A stretch of DNA of 64,000 bases. Origin: LGRD01 sp031382215. GTDB taxonomy: Bacteria; Pseudomonadota; Gammaproteobacteria; Burkholderiales; Burkholderiaceae_C. The notes beneath the pieces were generated by a model. That model made no database searches and was not told the DNA's origin. It was given only the letters and a program-made list of their open reading frames with translations. Below, piece after piece: positions 1 through 8,694 of this stretch. The stretch lies in contig JANMYQ010000361.1 of assembly GCA_031382215.1 (NCBI GenBank), positions 3,383 to 67,382 on the forward strand, written 5' to 3'. The first letter of the stretch is position 1. Each line of letters starts with the position of its first letter. Both the position numbers and the translations under genes were made by a program.

Positions 1-594
1 CTCAGAGGGCGTCAGCGCCTCGATGTAGGCCGGGCGCGAAAAGATGCGCTCGGCGTACTTGAGCAGCGGCACGGCGTTCTTGGACATGTCGATGCCGTAG
101 TAGTCGAGCCGCCACAGCAGCGGCGCGATGGCCACGTCGAGCATCGAGAAGTCGTCGCCCAGCATGTACTTGTTCTTCAGGAAGATCGGCGCGAGCTGGG
201 TCAGCCGGTCGCGAATTTGCGCGCGCGCCTTTTCCATCTGCTTGTCGGTCGGCTTGACGCCGCGCGACTCGAGGATGTTGACGTGAGCGAACAGTTCTTT
301 CTCGAAGTTGAGCAGGAACAGGCGCACGCGCGCACGTGCCACCGGGTCGCCGGGCATCAGCTGCGGGTGCGGGAAGCGTTCGTCGATGTACTCGTTGATG
401 ATGTGCGACTCGTACAGGATCAGGTCGCGCTCGACCAGGATGGGCACCTCGTTGTACGGGTTCATCAGCGCGATGTCTTCGGGCTTGGCGAACAGGTCGA
501 CGTCGCGGATCTCGAAGTCCATGCCCTTCTCGAACAGGACGAAGCGGCAACGGTGCGAGTAGGGGCAGGTCGTTCCGGAGTAAAGCACCATCAT
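1..594 (-). CDS. sspA: Stringent starvation protein A (partial, C-terminus beyond window)
   Basis: This is a glutathione-S-transferase-fold protein that binds RNA polymerase and alters transcription under starvation and acid stress in the characterised enterobacterial case. The frame starts MMVLYSGTTCPYSHRCRF, a thioredoxin-like N-terminal domain with a CPYSHRC segment, followed by NPYNEVPILVERDLILYES, typical of the GST glutathione-site region. The all-helical C-terminal domain is present but runs off the left edge after 198 codons with no stop. Two adjacent ATG codons (594 and 591) could start it. It follows petC on the same strand across about 120 bp, the usual Burkholderiales petABC-sspA order; sspB would be expected next, outside the window. 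Family assignment is confident. Confidence 0.93.
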   Translation of the reverse strand, partial: MMVLYSGTTCPYSHRCRFVLFEKGMDFEIRDVDLFAKPEDIALMNPYNEVPILVERDLILYESHIINEYIDERFPHPQLMPGDPVARARVRLFLLNFEKELFAHVNILESRGVKPTDKQMEKARAQIRDRLTQLAPIFLKNKYMLGDDFSMLDVAIAPLLWRLDYYGIDMSKNAVPLLKYAERIFSRPAYIEALTPSE

Positions 595-717
595 GGTGAC
601 GGCTCCTTGGGGTGGTAATTTCGCTATCGACAAACACAAACGCAGTGGGTGACCCGTGGGGTCTGTCCACTGCGCGCGGTACCCGCCGCCCTTGTGGGGC
701 CGCAGGCCAGGGGAGGC

Positions 718-1488
718 CTACTTCACGTCTTTCCAGAATGCGGCGTTGAGACGCCAGGCCAGCAGCGTGAACACGGCGAGGAACATCAGCACCCAGACGC
801 CGATCTGGGCCCGCTTGGCTTGTGACGGTTCGCCCATCCACTGCAGGAAGGCCACCAGGTCGGCCACCGATTCGTCGTATTGCAGCGCGCTGAGCTTGCC
901 GGGCGACAAGGTCTCGAAACCGGCGAAGCGGTGCACCACGGCCTTCGGGTCGTGCGGGTCTTTCTCGTCGACGAACTTCGCGCTGCGCTGGCCCTGCAAT
1001 TCCCACAACACGTGCGGCATGCCGACGTTCGGGAACGCAAGGTTGTTCCAGCCGGTGGGCTTGCTCGGGTCGCGGTAGTAGGTGCGCAGGTAGGTGTACA
1101 GGTAGTCCGCTCCGCTGCCCTTGCCGAAATCGGCGCGCGAGCGGGCGATCACGGTCAGGTCGGGCGGCACGCCGCCGAACCAGTCCTTGGCCTGCTTGGG
1201 GTCGAGCGAGACCTTCATCGTGTCGCCGACCTTCTCGGTCGCGAACATCAGGTTCTTCTTGATCTGGTCTTCGGTTACGCCGATGTCGCGCAGCCGGTTG
1301 TAGCGCATGTACGAGGCGGCGTGACAGTTGAGGCAGTAGTTGACGAAGATCTGCGCGCCGTTTTGCAGCGCGGCCACGTCGGTCACCTTCTCGGTGGGGA
1401 ACTTGTCCCAGGCCACGCCGCCGCCAGCCGCCGAGGCGCCGGCGACAAAGCCGAACGAAACCAGGAGGGAAAGGATCAGTTTTTTCAT
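718..1488 (-). CDS. petC: Cytochrome c1 of the bc1 complex
   Basis: This is the membrane-anchored c-type cytochrome that carries electrons from the Rieske protein to soluble cytochrome c in respiratory complex III. The 256-residue product begins with a Sec signal peptide (about residues 1-20), then has the haem-attachment motif CLNCH at about residues 52-56. A NVGMPHVLWE stretch probably holds the axial methionine. One C-terminal transmembrane helix ends in a basic tail (WKDVK). The frame stays open upstream to 1533, but the ATG at 1488 is chosen because it starts directly with the signal peptide. It lies 22 bp after petB and is presumably co-transcribed from the petA promoter. Confidence 0.95.
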   Translation of the reverse strand: MKKLILSLLVSFGFVAGASAAGGGVAWDKFPTEKVTDVAALQNGAQIFVNYCLNCHAASYMRYNRLRDIGVTEDQIKKNLMFATEKVGDTMKVSLDPKQAKDWFGGVPPDLTVIARSRADFGKGSGADYLYTYLRTYYRDPSKPTGWNNLAFPNVGMPHVLWELQGQRSAKFVDEKDPHDPKAVVHRFAGFETLSPGKLSALQYDESVADLVAFLQWMGEPSQAKRAQIGVWVLMFLAVFTLLAWRLNAAFWKDVK

Positions 1489-1510
1489 GTCGGTGCTTCC
1501 CGTGCTCGCG

Positions 1511-2911
1511 TCAGTGGGCGGCGAAAACCACACGGTCCGGAACCGGTTTGGGCGTGCCCAGGCGGCTCCACCAGGGCATCAGCAGAAAGAAGCCGAAATA
1601 GAACAGCGTGCCCACTTGCGACACCCGTTCGCCGGTCGGCGATGGCGGCTGCACGCCCAGGTAACCCAGGATCAGAAAGTTGATCACGAAGATTCCGTAC
1701 AGGTACTTGTGCCAGTCGGGCCGGTAGCGGATCGACTTGACCGGGCTGTTGTCGAGCCAGGGCAGGAAGAACAGGATGATCACGGCGCCGCCCATCACCA
1801 CCACGCCCCAGAACTTGGCGTCGATGGCCAGCATGGCCGCCACCAGCACCACCGCGGCGCCGACGATGACGATCTTGAAGAGTCCGGCGATCTTGGCCTT
1901 GAGCACGCCCAGCACCGCGCCGGCCAGCACGCAGGCGATCAGTGCGTACATCATCTGGCTGGTGATGGCGCGCAGCATCGAGTAGTACGGCGTGAAGTAC
2001 CACACCGGGGCAATGTGCAGCGGCGTCTTCAGCGGGTCGGCCGGGATGAAGTTGTTGTACTCGAGGAAGTAACCGCCGAACTCGGGCGCAAAGAAGATCA
2101 CCGCGCTGAAGATGAACAGGAAGACGGCGACGGCGAAGATGTCGTGCACCGTGTAGTACGGGTGGAAGGCAATGCCGTCGAGCGGAACGCCCTTGCTGTC
2201 GGTCTTGGCCTTGATCTCCACGCCGTCCGGGTTGTTCGAGCCCACCTCGTGCAGCGCAATGATGTGCGCCGCCACCAGACCCAGCAGCACCAACGGCACG
2301 GCGATCACGTGGAACGCGAAGAAGCGGTTCAGGGTCGCGTCACCGACGACGAAGTCGCCACGGATCAGCAGCGCCAGGTCGGGCCCGATCAGCGGCACGG
2401 CGGCGAACAGGTTCACGATCACCTGCGCGCCCCAGTAGCTCATCTGGCCCCAGGGCAGCAGGTAGCCCATGAAGGCCTCAGCCATCAGGCACAGGAAAAT
2501 TGCGCAGCCGAAAATCCACACCAGCTCGCGCGGCTTGCGGTAGCTGCCGTAGATCAGCCCGCGGAACATGTGCAGGTAGACGACGATGAAGAACGCGCTC
2601 GCGCCGGTGGAGTGCATGTAGCGCACCAGCCAGCCCCAGGGCACGTCGCGCATGATGTATTCGACCGAGCCGAACGCGAGTGCCGCGTCGGGCTTGTAGT
2701 GCATGGTCAGGAAGATGCCAGTGACGATCTGCAGCACCAGCACCAGCAGCGAAAGCGAGCCGAAGATGTACCAGAAGTTGAAGTTCTTCGGCGCGTAGTA
2801 CTCAGCCATGTGCTCGTTGAAGAGCTTGGTGGCCGGGAAGCGGTTGTCCACCCAGGTCATCAGCTTCTGCGCGACAGGTGCGCCAGCCGGGGCTTCCTTC
2901 ATTGTTGCCAT
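1511..2911 (-). CDS. petB: Cytochrome b of the bc1 complex
   Basis: This is the quinol-oxidising membrane subunit of complex III and carries two b haems. The 466-residue protein has the expected multi-helix pattern. Haem histidines are visible in YMHSTGAS...YLHMFRG and in FAFHVIAV...HIIALHE, spaced as in the family. The Qo-site motif reads PVWYFTPYY in place of the mitochondrial PEWY. After the core there is a C-terminal extension with further hydrophobic helices, ending near the PPSPTGERVSQ segment and a last membrane span. It sits between petA and petC, with 40 bp to petA and 22 bp to petC. Confidence 0.96.
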   Translation of the reverse strand: MATMKEAPAGAPVAQKLMTWVDNRFPATKLFNEHMAEYYAPKNFNFWYIFGSLSLLVLVLQIVTGIFLTMHYKPDAALAFGSVEYIMRDVPWGWLVRYMHSTGASAFFIVVYLHMFRGLIYGSYRKPRELVWIFGCAIFLCLMAEAFMGYLLPWGQMSYWGAQVIVNLFAAVPLIGPDLALLIRGDFVVGDATLNRFFAFHVIAVPLVLLGLVAAHIIALHEVGSNNPDGVEIKAKTDSKGVPLDGIAFHPYYTVHDIFAVAVFLFIFSAVIFFAPEFGGYFLEYNNFIPADPLKTPLHIAPVWYFTPYYSMLRAITSQMMYALIACVLAGAVLGVLKAKIAGLFKIVIVGAAVVLVAAMLAIDAKFWGVVVMGGAVIILFFLPWLDNSPVKSIRYRPDWHKYLYGIFVINFLILGYLGVQPPSPTGERVSQVGTLFYFGFFLLMPWWSRLGTPKPVPDRVVFAAH

Positions 2912-2951
2912 GTTTTTTTCTCGTCGGTTTGCCGTTGCAGTCTGCGCTAGA

Positions 2952-3551
2952 TCAAGCCTTCTTGTCCGAGCCGATCAGCAAGACCGTGTCGGAGACGTAC
3001 ATATGCGGCGGCACCTCGAGGTTGTCGGGCGCGGGCTTGTTCTTGTAGACGCGGCCAGCCAGGTCGAAGGTCGAGCCGTGGCAGGCGCACAGGAAGCCGC
3101 CGGCCCAGTCGTCGGGCAGCGAAGGCTGCGGGCCGGGCGTGAACTTGTCCGACGGCGAGCAGCCCAGGTGGGTGCAGATGCCCACCGCGACCATGATCTC
3201 GGGCTTGATCGAGCGGTGCTCGTTGCGCGCGTACTCGGGCGTCAGCTCGGCCGGGTTGCGCTTGGAGCCCGGGTCGGCCAGCTGCGCATCCATCTTGGGC
3301 AGGCCGGCCACCTGCTCGGGCGTGCGCTTGATGATCCACACCGGCTTGCCGCGCCACTCGACCGTGAGCTTCTCGCCCGGTTGCAGGCCGCTGATGTCGA
3401 CCTCCACCGAGGCGCCTGCCGCACGGGCCCGCTCGGACGGCATGAAGCTGCTCACGAACGGAACGGCAGCAAATCCGGCACCCACCGCCCCGGCACAACC
3501 CGAGGCAATCATCCAGGTGCGTTTGGCGTTGTCGACTGGGCTGTCACTCAT
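2952..3551 (-). CDS. petA: Rieske iron-sulfur subunit of the bc1 complex
   Basis: This subunit carries the 2Fe-2S cluster that takes electrons from quinol and passes them to cytochrome c1. The 199-residue product has an N-terminal Tat-like segment and transmembrane helix (IASGCAGAVGAGFAAVPF), then a soluble domain. The two cluster motifs CTHLGC and CACHGSTF supply two Cys and two His ligands and the disulfide pair. It is the first gene of petABC. A TAGAAT hexamer about 43 bp upstream of the start is a candidate -10 element. Confidence 0.96.
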   Translation of the reverse strand: MSDSPVDNAKRTWMIASGCAGAVGAGFAAVPFVSSFMPSERARAAGASVEVDISGLQPGEKLTVEWRGKPVWIIKRTPEQVAGLPKMDAQLADPGSKRNPAELTPEYARNEHRSIKPEIMVAVGICTHLGCSPSDKFTPGPQPSLPDDWAGGFLCACHGSTFDLAGRVYKNKPAPDNLEVPPHMYVSDTVLLIGSDKKA

Positions 3552-3593
3552 GTGTTTCCTCGGAACTTGGCGTCAAATCGGGGTCAACCCGGG

Positions 3594-3599
3594 ATTCTA
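3594..3599 (-). promoter_or_regulatory. Candidate -10 element for petABC
   Basis: On the minus strand a TAGAAT hexamer lies about 43 bp before the petA ATG. No good -35 hexamer is visible at 16-18 bp, so this is a weak prediction based on the -10 match and its position only. Confidence 0.3.
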
Positions 3600-3722
3600 G
3601 CGGACGCCGTGGGGCACCCTGGCCGGTGCGAACCCGGCGCCATCTTCGGCAATACTGCGCGGCGCTCGCCGTCACGACGAGCACACCCTGTCATTCAACA
3701 GTCCAAAAAGAGGAGCGGGAAC

Positions 3723-4160
3723 ATGGGATTTGCAACCGAGTTCAAAGAATTCGCGATGAAGGGCAATGTCGTCGACCTCGCGGTCGGCGTCATCATCGGT
3801 GCGGCCTTCGGCAAAATCGTCGATTCGATCGTCAAGGATCTGATCATGCCGATCGTCGGCAAGATTTTCGGCGGGCTGGATTTCTCCAACTTCTTCGTGC
3901 TGCTGTCGAACCCACCGGCCGACTTCAAAGGCCCGATGACCTACGAGGCGCTGTCCAAGGCGGGCGTGCCCCTGTTCGCCTATGGCAACTTCATCACCGT
4001 GGCGATCAACTTCATCATCCTGGCGATCATCATCTTCATGATGGTCAAGCAGATCAATCGCCTGAAGAGGGACGCCCCGGCCGCCCCGGCCGCCCCGCCC
4101 GCCCCCCCGCCCGAGGATGTGGTGCTGCTGCGTGAAATCCGCGACGCCCTGAAGAAGTAA
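3723..4160 (+). CDS. mscL: Large-conductance mechanosensitive channel
   Basis: MscL forms a pentameric inner-membrane pore that opens under high membrane tension and releases solutes after hypo-osmotic shock. The 145-residue product begins with the amphipathic helix MGFATEFKEFAMKGNVVDLAV. Transmembrane helix 1 follows (GVIIGAAFGKIVDSIV), then a periplasmic loop, transmembrane helix 2 (FITVAINFIILAIIIFMMVK) and a cytoplasmic C-terminal helix. A run of Ala/Pro (residues about 117-130) links helix 2 to the C-terminal helix. The start at 3723 follows a GGAG-type ribosome site and matches the family N-terminus. It is divergent from petA across 171 bp. Confidence 0.96.
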   Translation: MGFATEFKEFAMKGNVVDLAVGVIIGAAFGKIVDSIVKDLIMPIVGKIFGGLDFSNFFVLLSNPPADFKGPMTYEALSKAGVPLFAYGNFITVAINFIILAIIIFMMVKQINRLKRDAPAAPAAPPAPPPEDVVLLREIRDALKK

Positions 4161-4253
4161 GCCCTGGCCCGCGGTCGGGTCTCTGCACAATTCGGTCCAT
4201 ACTTGGCACCTGATCCGGGGCGGCCCCCCCGGGGCTGCGGCCTGCTGTGTGAG

Positions 4254-6878
4254 ATGACCCCGACCGAACCACGTCTACTGGCCGCGCTCGATGCGGCGAT
4301 GAGTCAGATTCAGACGACCGCCGCCGCCGTCGCCGACCGCGTGTCCGACATGCTCTGCACGATGGCCGAGTCGAGCACCCGCATCATCGAACGCGACCTG
4401 ATGCTGCTGGCGCGGGTCGACCTGCTGCGCAACATCGCCGTTTTTCACGCCGCGTTCCGCGACGCGCTGCACGAGAAGGTGCACGAAGACCTGGCCACGC
4501 GCGGCACCACGCGGCGCCACCAGGCCGCGACCGATTGGCAGTCGCTCAGCCTGGTCGGCGACCACGAGGTCGAAGAGCGCATGGTGTCCGACCGGATCGC
4601 GCAGCTCATCACGCACGAGTGCGAGTCCGAACTGCGCGAGCTCAACACCTACATCCTCGCCCTGCTGCGGGGGGCCCGCAGCGACGACAGCCGCAACCCG
4701 TTGCGCGCCGAGATCGTTGGCGCCGCGCTCTACAGCGCGATCGAGGCAGTGACCGACCAGCTCGACCTGCGCAAGCTGCTGACCCGCGACATGGGTTGGG
4801 CCATGGCGCGCGCGATGCCGGTGTGTTACGCCGAAATCGTGCGCGACCTGATAGCGCGCGGGGTGCAGCCGATCGGCATGACGGTGCGCTCGGTCGAAGG
4901 ACCGGGCAACCAGTTGAGCGGCGGCCAGTCTGGCTACAGCACGGCCGGGAGGGAGTGGCATTCCACCGGCAACCAGGCCTCCGAGTTCAACCCGCCGCTC
5001 GGCGGCGCGGCGTCCGACTTCGCCACCGGCCTGGGCGCCCCCGGCGCCAACTCGCGCGGCCATGGCCACGGCCCGTACACCGGCTCGGCACCCACCCGGC
5101 CCGACTCGCTGAGCGGCCGCGGCGGCATGGATTCGCGCCATCCGCCTTCGGCTGCCGCGCTGGCCGACGCCCAGTTGATGACCTTGCTACGCCGCCTGAC
5201 GGCGCTGGCCAGCCGGCCCGGCGAGCTGGACGACCTGTTCCGTCGCTCGCACCAAGGCGCGCTGAACACCGACCTGGACGCCTCGGCCGGGCTGGCTCCC
5301 GAACCCGGCCGCCCCGGCGGCGGCTCCGGTTACGGCGCCGGCACGGGCTATGGCGGAGGGACTGGCTACGGCACGGGGTACGGCGCAGCGCAAGCCGGGA
5401 ACCTGCCGGGGCTGATGGCGGTGAACCTGATCCGTGCCCACCGCGAGGAGTTGCGCCAGGCCTCCACCGGCCGGCTCGACCACATGGTGATCGACGTGGT
5501 CGGCAGCCTGTTCGACCAGATCTTGTCCGACTCGCGCGTGCCGCCGCAGATGGCGCGCCAGATCGCGCGACTGCAGTTGCCGGTGCTGCGCGTGGCGTTG
5601 AACGACACCAGCTTCTTCTCGTCGCGCCGCCACCCGGTGCGCCGCTTCGTGAACCGCATGGCCTCGCTGGCCTGCGCGTTCGAAGACTTCGACGACGGCC
5701 CGGGCAAGGAATTCATCACCCGGGTGCGCGAACTGGTGCAGGAGATCGTCGACGGCGACTTCGACCAGATCGAGCTCTACGCGGCCAAGCTGTCCGAGCT
5801 GGAGGCCTTCATCGCGCGCCAGACGAAGGCCACCGTGGAGCAGACCGGTGCGGCGGTCACCCTGGAGAGCAAGGAGTCCGAGCTGCGCATCCAGCAGCGC
5901 TACATGCTGCAGTTGCAGACCGCGTTGGAGCCGCTGCCTTTGCCCAAGTACCTGCGCGACTTCCTGTCGCAGGTCTGGAGCCAGGCGATGGTGCTGGCCG
6001 TGAGCCGCGACGGCGCCGACTCGGACCGGGCCCAGCGCTACCGCCGGGTCGGCCGCGACCTGGTGATGAGCGTGCAGCCCAAAGGGTCGCCGGCGTTGCG
6101 CAAGAAGTTCCTGATGCAGTTGCCGCCGCTGATGAAAGACCTGTACGAGGGCATGAAACTGCTCGGCTGGTCGGAAGCGGCGCAGAAGGAGTTCTTCAGC
6201 AAACTGCTGCCGGCGCACGCCGAGTCTTTGAAGGGCGCACCGCTGTCCGAGCTGGACCACAACCTGATGGTCAAACAGCTCGACGGCGTGTTCAGCATGC
6301 CGGTGCCGGGCACGGAATCGCTCTCGCCGACCGACCCGGTGCCCGAGGTCCAACCCAGCGTCGAGATCGAGCGCCGCTTCACCGCAGACGAGGCCCAGGC
6401 CGTGGGCCTGGTCGAAGAGGCCGCGGTCGACTGGTCCGGCCACGTCGACATCGAGCTCGGCCTGGACAGCGACCCGGAAGCCAACGAAGCGGTGGCACAG
6501 CACCTGGGTGTGGACATCAACCTCGACCTGGCCAGCACCGAACCCAACGAGCCCACCCGGGGCGCCAAGCTGATGGACCACATCCAGCTCGGCTTTGCCT
6601 ACCAGATGAATCTGAAGGAGCAGTGGCAGAAGGTGCGCCTGACCTACATGAGCCCGGGCCGCAGCTTCTTCGTCTTCAGCCGCGGCAAGAAGTACCAGGA
6701 GACGATTTCGATGACCTCGCGCATGCTCACGCGAATGTGCGAGACCGGCCGGCTGCGCGCCTTCGAGAACGCTTACCTGATGGAGCGCGCCACGCAGCGC
6801 GCGCGCAAGCAGCTGGCCGACATGAAGGCGCCCGCGACCAGGCTGGCGGCCAGGCCGGCTGCGCCGCCCAAGGCTTGA
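4254..6878 (+). CDS. DUF1631 family protein
   Basis: This is a large protein (874 residues from the ATG at 4254) of the DUF1631 family, whose biochemical role is not established. The N-terminal part is helical and acidic. Around residues 340-380 there is a Gly/Tyr-rich low-complexity linker made of GYG-like repeats, separating it from a conserved helical core (from about residue 385). The C-terminal 100 residues (LMDHIQLGFAYQMNLKEQWQKVRL onward, then YMSPGRSFFVFSRGKKYQETISM) look like a small beta-rich PilZ-like domain, which is my inference. A TTG at 4203 would extend it by 17 residues but these are not family-like. Its stop codon directly abuts the pdxA stop codon. Confidence 0.8.
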   Translation: MTPTEPRLLAALDAAMSQIQTTAAAVADRVSDMLCTMAESSTRIIERDLMLLARVDLLRNIAVFHAAFRDALHEKVHEDLATRGTTRRHQAATDWQSLSLVGDHEVEERMVSDRIAQLITHECESELRELNTYILALLRGARSDDSRNPLRAEIVGAALYSAIEAVTDQLDLRKLLTRDMGWAMARAMPVCYAEIVRDLIARGVQPIGMTVRSVEGPGNQLSGGQSGYSTAGREWHSTGNQASEFNPPLGGAASDFATGLGAPGANSRGHGHGPYTGSAPTRPDSLSGRGGMDSRHPPSAAALADAQLMTLLRRLTALASRPGELDDLFRRSHQGALNTDLDASAGLAPEPGRPGGGSGYGAGTGYGGGTGYGTGYGAAQAGNLPGLMAVNLIRAHREELRQASTGRLDHMVIDVVGSLFDQILSDSRVPPQMARQIARLQLPVLRVALNDTSFFSSRRHPVRRFVNRMASLACAFEDFDDGPGKEFITRVRELVQEIVDGDFDQIELYAAKLSELEAFIARQTKATVEQTGAAVTLESKESELRIQQRYMLQLQTALEPLPLPKYLRDFLSQVWSQAMVLAVSRDGADSDRAQRYRRVGRDLVMSVQPKGSPALRKKFLMQLPPLMKDLYEGMKLLGWSEAAQKEFFSKLLPAHAESLKGAPLSELDHNLMVKQLDGVFSMPVPGTESLSPTDPVPEVQPSVEIERRFTADEAQAVGLVEEAAVDWSGHVDIELGLDSDPEANEAVAQHLGVDINLDLASTEPNEPTRGAKLMDHIQLGFAYQMNLKEQWQKVRLTYMSPGRSFFVFSRGKKYQETISMTSRMLTRMCETGRLRAFENAYLMERATQRARKQLADMKAPATRLAARPAAPPKA

Positions 6879-7934
6879 TCAGGCCGGCGCCGAGGGTCGC
6901 GCCAAGGGACTCACCAAACCGCGCGCCATGCGCAGCGCCGCCAGCAAGCTGGCCGGGTCGGCGCGGCCGGTGCCCGCGATGTCGAATGCCGTGCCATGGT
7001 CGGGGCTGGTGCGCACGAAAGGCAGGCCCAGCGTCACGTTGACGCCCTGTTCGACGCCCAGGTACTTGACCGGGATCAGCCCGTGGTCGTGCGTCATCGC
7101 GATCACGATGTCGAACTCACCCGCATGCTCGGGCGCGTTGCGGGCGCGCATGAACACCGTGTCGGGCGCGAACGGGCCACTGGCGTCGATGCCTTGCGCG
7201 CGTGCGGCCTGAACGGCCGGGCCGATGATGCGGATCTCCTCGTCGCCGAACAGGCCGCCTTCGCCGGCATGCGGGTTGAGCCCGGCCACCGCAATCCGCG
7301 GCCGCGGCCGGCCCCAGCGCGCTGCCGCCGCGTGCGCGATGCGGATGGTCTCGAGCACCGCGTCGAAAGTGACCGCGGCAATGGCGTCGCGCAGCGACAG
7401 GTGGATCGTCACCAGCACCGTGCGCAACTGCTCGTTGGCCAGCATCATGCGCACCGGCGCCGGGCTCCCGTCGGGCGAGGCCAGGGCCTGCAGCATCTCG
7501 GTGTGGCCGGGAAAGCCCACGCCGGCTGCGGCCAGCGCTTCCTTGTGGATTGGCGCGGTGACGATCGCCGCCACCGCGCCGCGGGTGACGAGTCGCACGG
7601 CATGGCGGATGCACGCCGCAGCCGCCGCACCGGCGCGGGCGTCGACCCGACCCAGCGGCGCCTGCAGCAGATCGGCCGCCACGCCATCGGCCTGCAGCAC
7701 CGGCATGCACTGGGGTGGCAGCGCCGCGGCATCGGCCACCGATTCGACCTGCGCCACCGCCAGCAGCCCGCCGGTCAGCGCCGCCGCACGGCGCATCACG
7801 CCCACGTCGCCAACCACCACGCAGCCGCGCGACTCGGCGCTGCGGAACATCTTGGCGATGATCTCCGGGCCAATGCCGCAGGCATCACCCATCGTCAGTG
7901 CGGTCAGTGCAAATGAGCTTGGAGCTGTGATCAT
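6879..7934 (-). CDS. pdxA: 4-hydroxythreonine-4-phosphate dehydrogenase
   Basis: PdxA oxidises 4-phosphohydroxy-L-threonine in pyridoxal-phosphate synthesis, using NAD and a divalent metal. The 351-residue product has the family landmarks TMGDACGIGPEI near the N-terminus, VTAPIHKEAL and PGHTEML in the middle, and HDHGLIPVKYLG with TSPDHGTAFDIAG near the end. Several of these histidines are metal ligands in known structures. The start ATG at 7934 overlaps the stop of the upstream Nif3-like gene by four bases (ATGA), so the two are probably translationally coupled. PdxA homologues outside vitamin B6 synthesis exist, so substrate is known by family only. Confidence 0.93.
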   Translation of the reverse strand: MITAPSSFALTALTMGDACGIGPEIIAKMFRSAESRGCVVVGDVGVMRRAAALTGGLLAVAQVESVADAAALPPQCMPVLQADGVAADLLQAPLGRVDARAGAAAAACIRHAVRLVTRGAVAAIVTAPIHKEALAAAGVGFPGHTEMLQALASPDGSPAPVRMMLANEQLRTVLVTIHLSLRDAIAAVTFDAVLETIRIAHAAAARWGRPRPRIAVAGLNPHAGEGGLFGDEEIRIIGPAVQAARAQGIDASGPFAPDTVFMRARNAPEHAGEFDIVIAMTHDHGLIPVKYLGVEQGVNVTLGLPFVRTSPDHGTAFDIAGTGRADPASLLAALRMARGLVSPLARPSAPA

Positions 7935-8680
7935 GCCGGGTTGTCGATCTCGATGAAGCGGTGCTCGAGGCCGAAACGCTCGGCCACGTGCTGAGCCACC
8001 GCCGGCGCGCCGAAACGTTCGCTCGCATGGTGGCCACAGGCGAAGAAGGCCACGCCGGTTTCGCGTGCGTAGTGCGCTTGCGGTTCCGAGATCTCGCCCG
8101 TCACGTAAGCGTCGGCACCGGCCGCGATCGCCGCCTCGAAGTAGCCTTGCGCACCGCCGGTGCACCAGGCGATGCGCCGCAACGGCCGGCCGTCGCCTGC
8201 CACGACCGTGGGCTCGCGGCCGAGCTGCAGCTTCAGCGCGGCGCCCAGTTCGGCCGCCGTCGTCGGCAGCACGGCGCTGCCGATGAAACCCAGGTCCTGC
8301 TCGCCAAAGCGGGCGTCGGCGCGCCATTGCAGGCGCAAGCCGAACTGCGTGTTGTTGCCGAATGCGGGGTGCGCGTCGAGCGGCAGGTGGAAAGCGAACA
8401 GGTTGATCTGGTGCGCCAGCAACAGCTCCAGGCGCTGCTTGAGCCAGCCGGTCACGCGGCCGTCGTGGCCCTTCCAGAACAGACCGTGGTGCACCAGCAC
8501 CGCGTCGGCCCGCGTGGCGATGGCGGCTTCGATCAGCGCGCGGCTGGCGGTGACGCCGGAGACGATCCTGCGCACCTCGGGTTTGCCCTCGACCTGCAGA
8601 CCGTTCGGCCCATAATCGCGAAACCGGCCGACGTCGAGCAGGGTGTTGAGGTAGGCCTCGATATCGCCGCGTGTTGCCAT
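7931..8680 (-). CDS. Nif3-like dinuclear metal centre protein
   Basis: This is a 249-residue member of the NIF3/YbgI family, which forms a hexameric ring with a two-metal site per subunit. Its exact function is unsettled in most bacteria. Metal-site signatures are visible as LVHHGLFWKGHD, NLFAFHLPLDAHP and, near the C-terminus, FACGHHASERFG. It overlaps pdxA by four bases. Its start codon is only 14 bp from the start of the divergent protease gene, so promoters of the two genes must overlap coding sequence. Confidence 0.88.
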   Translation of the reverse strand: MATRGDIEAYLNTLLDVGRFRDYGPNGLQVEGKPEVRRIVSGVTASRALIEAAIATRADAVLVHHGLFWKGHDGRVTGWLKQRLELLLAHQINLFAFHLPLDAHPAFGNNTQFGLRLQWRADARFGEQDLGFIGSAVLPTTAAELGAALKLQLGREPTVVAGDGRPLRRIAWCTGGAQGYFEAAIAAGADAYVTGEISEPQAHYARETGVAFFACGHHASERFGAPAVAQHVAERFGLEHRFIEIDNPA

Positions 8681-8694
8681 TGACCCCCCTCTCC

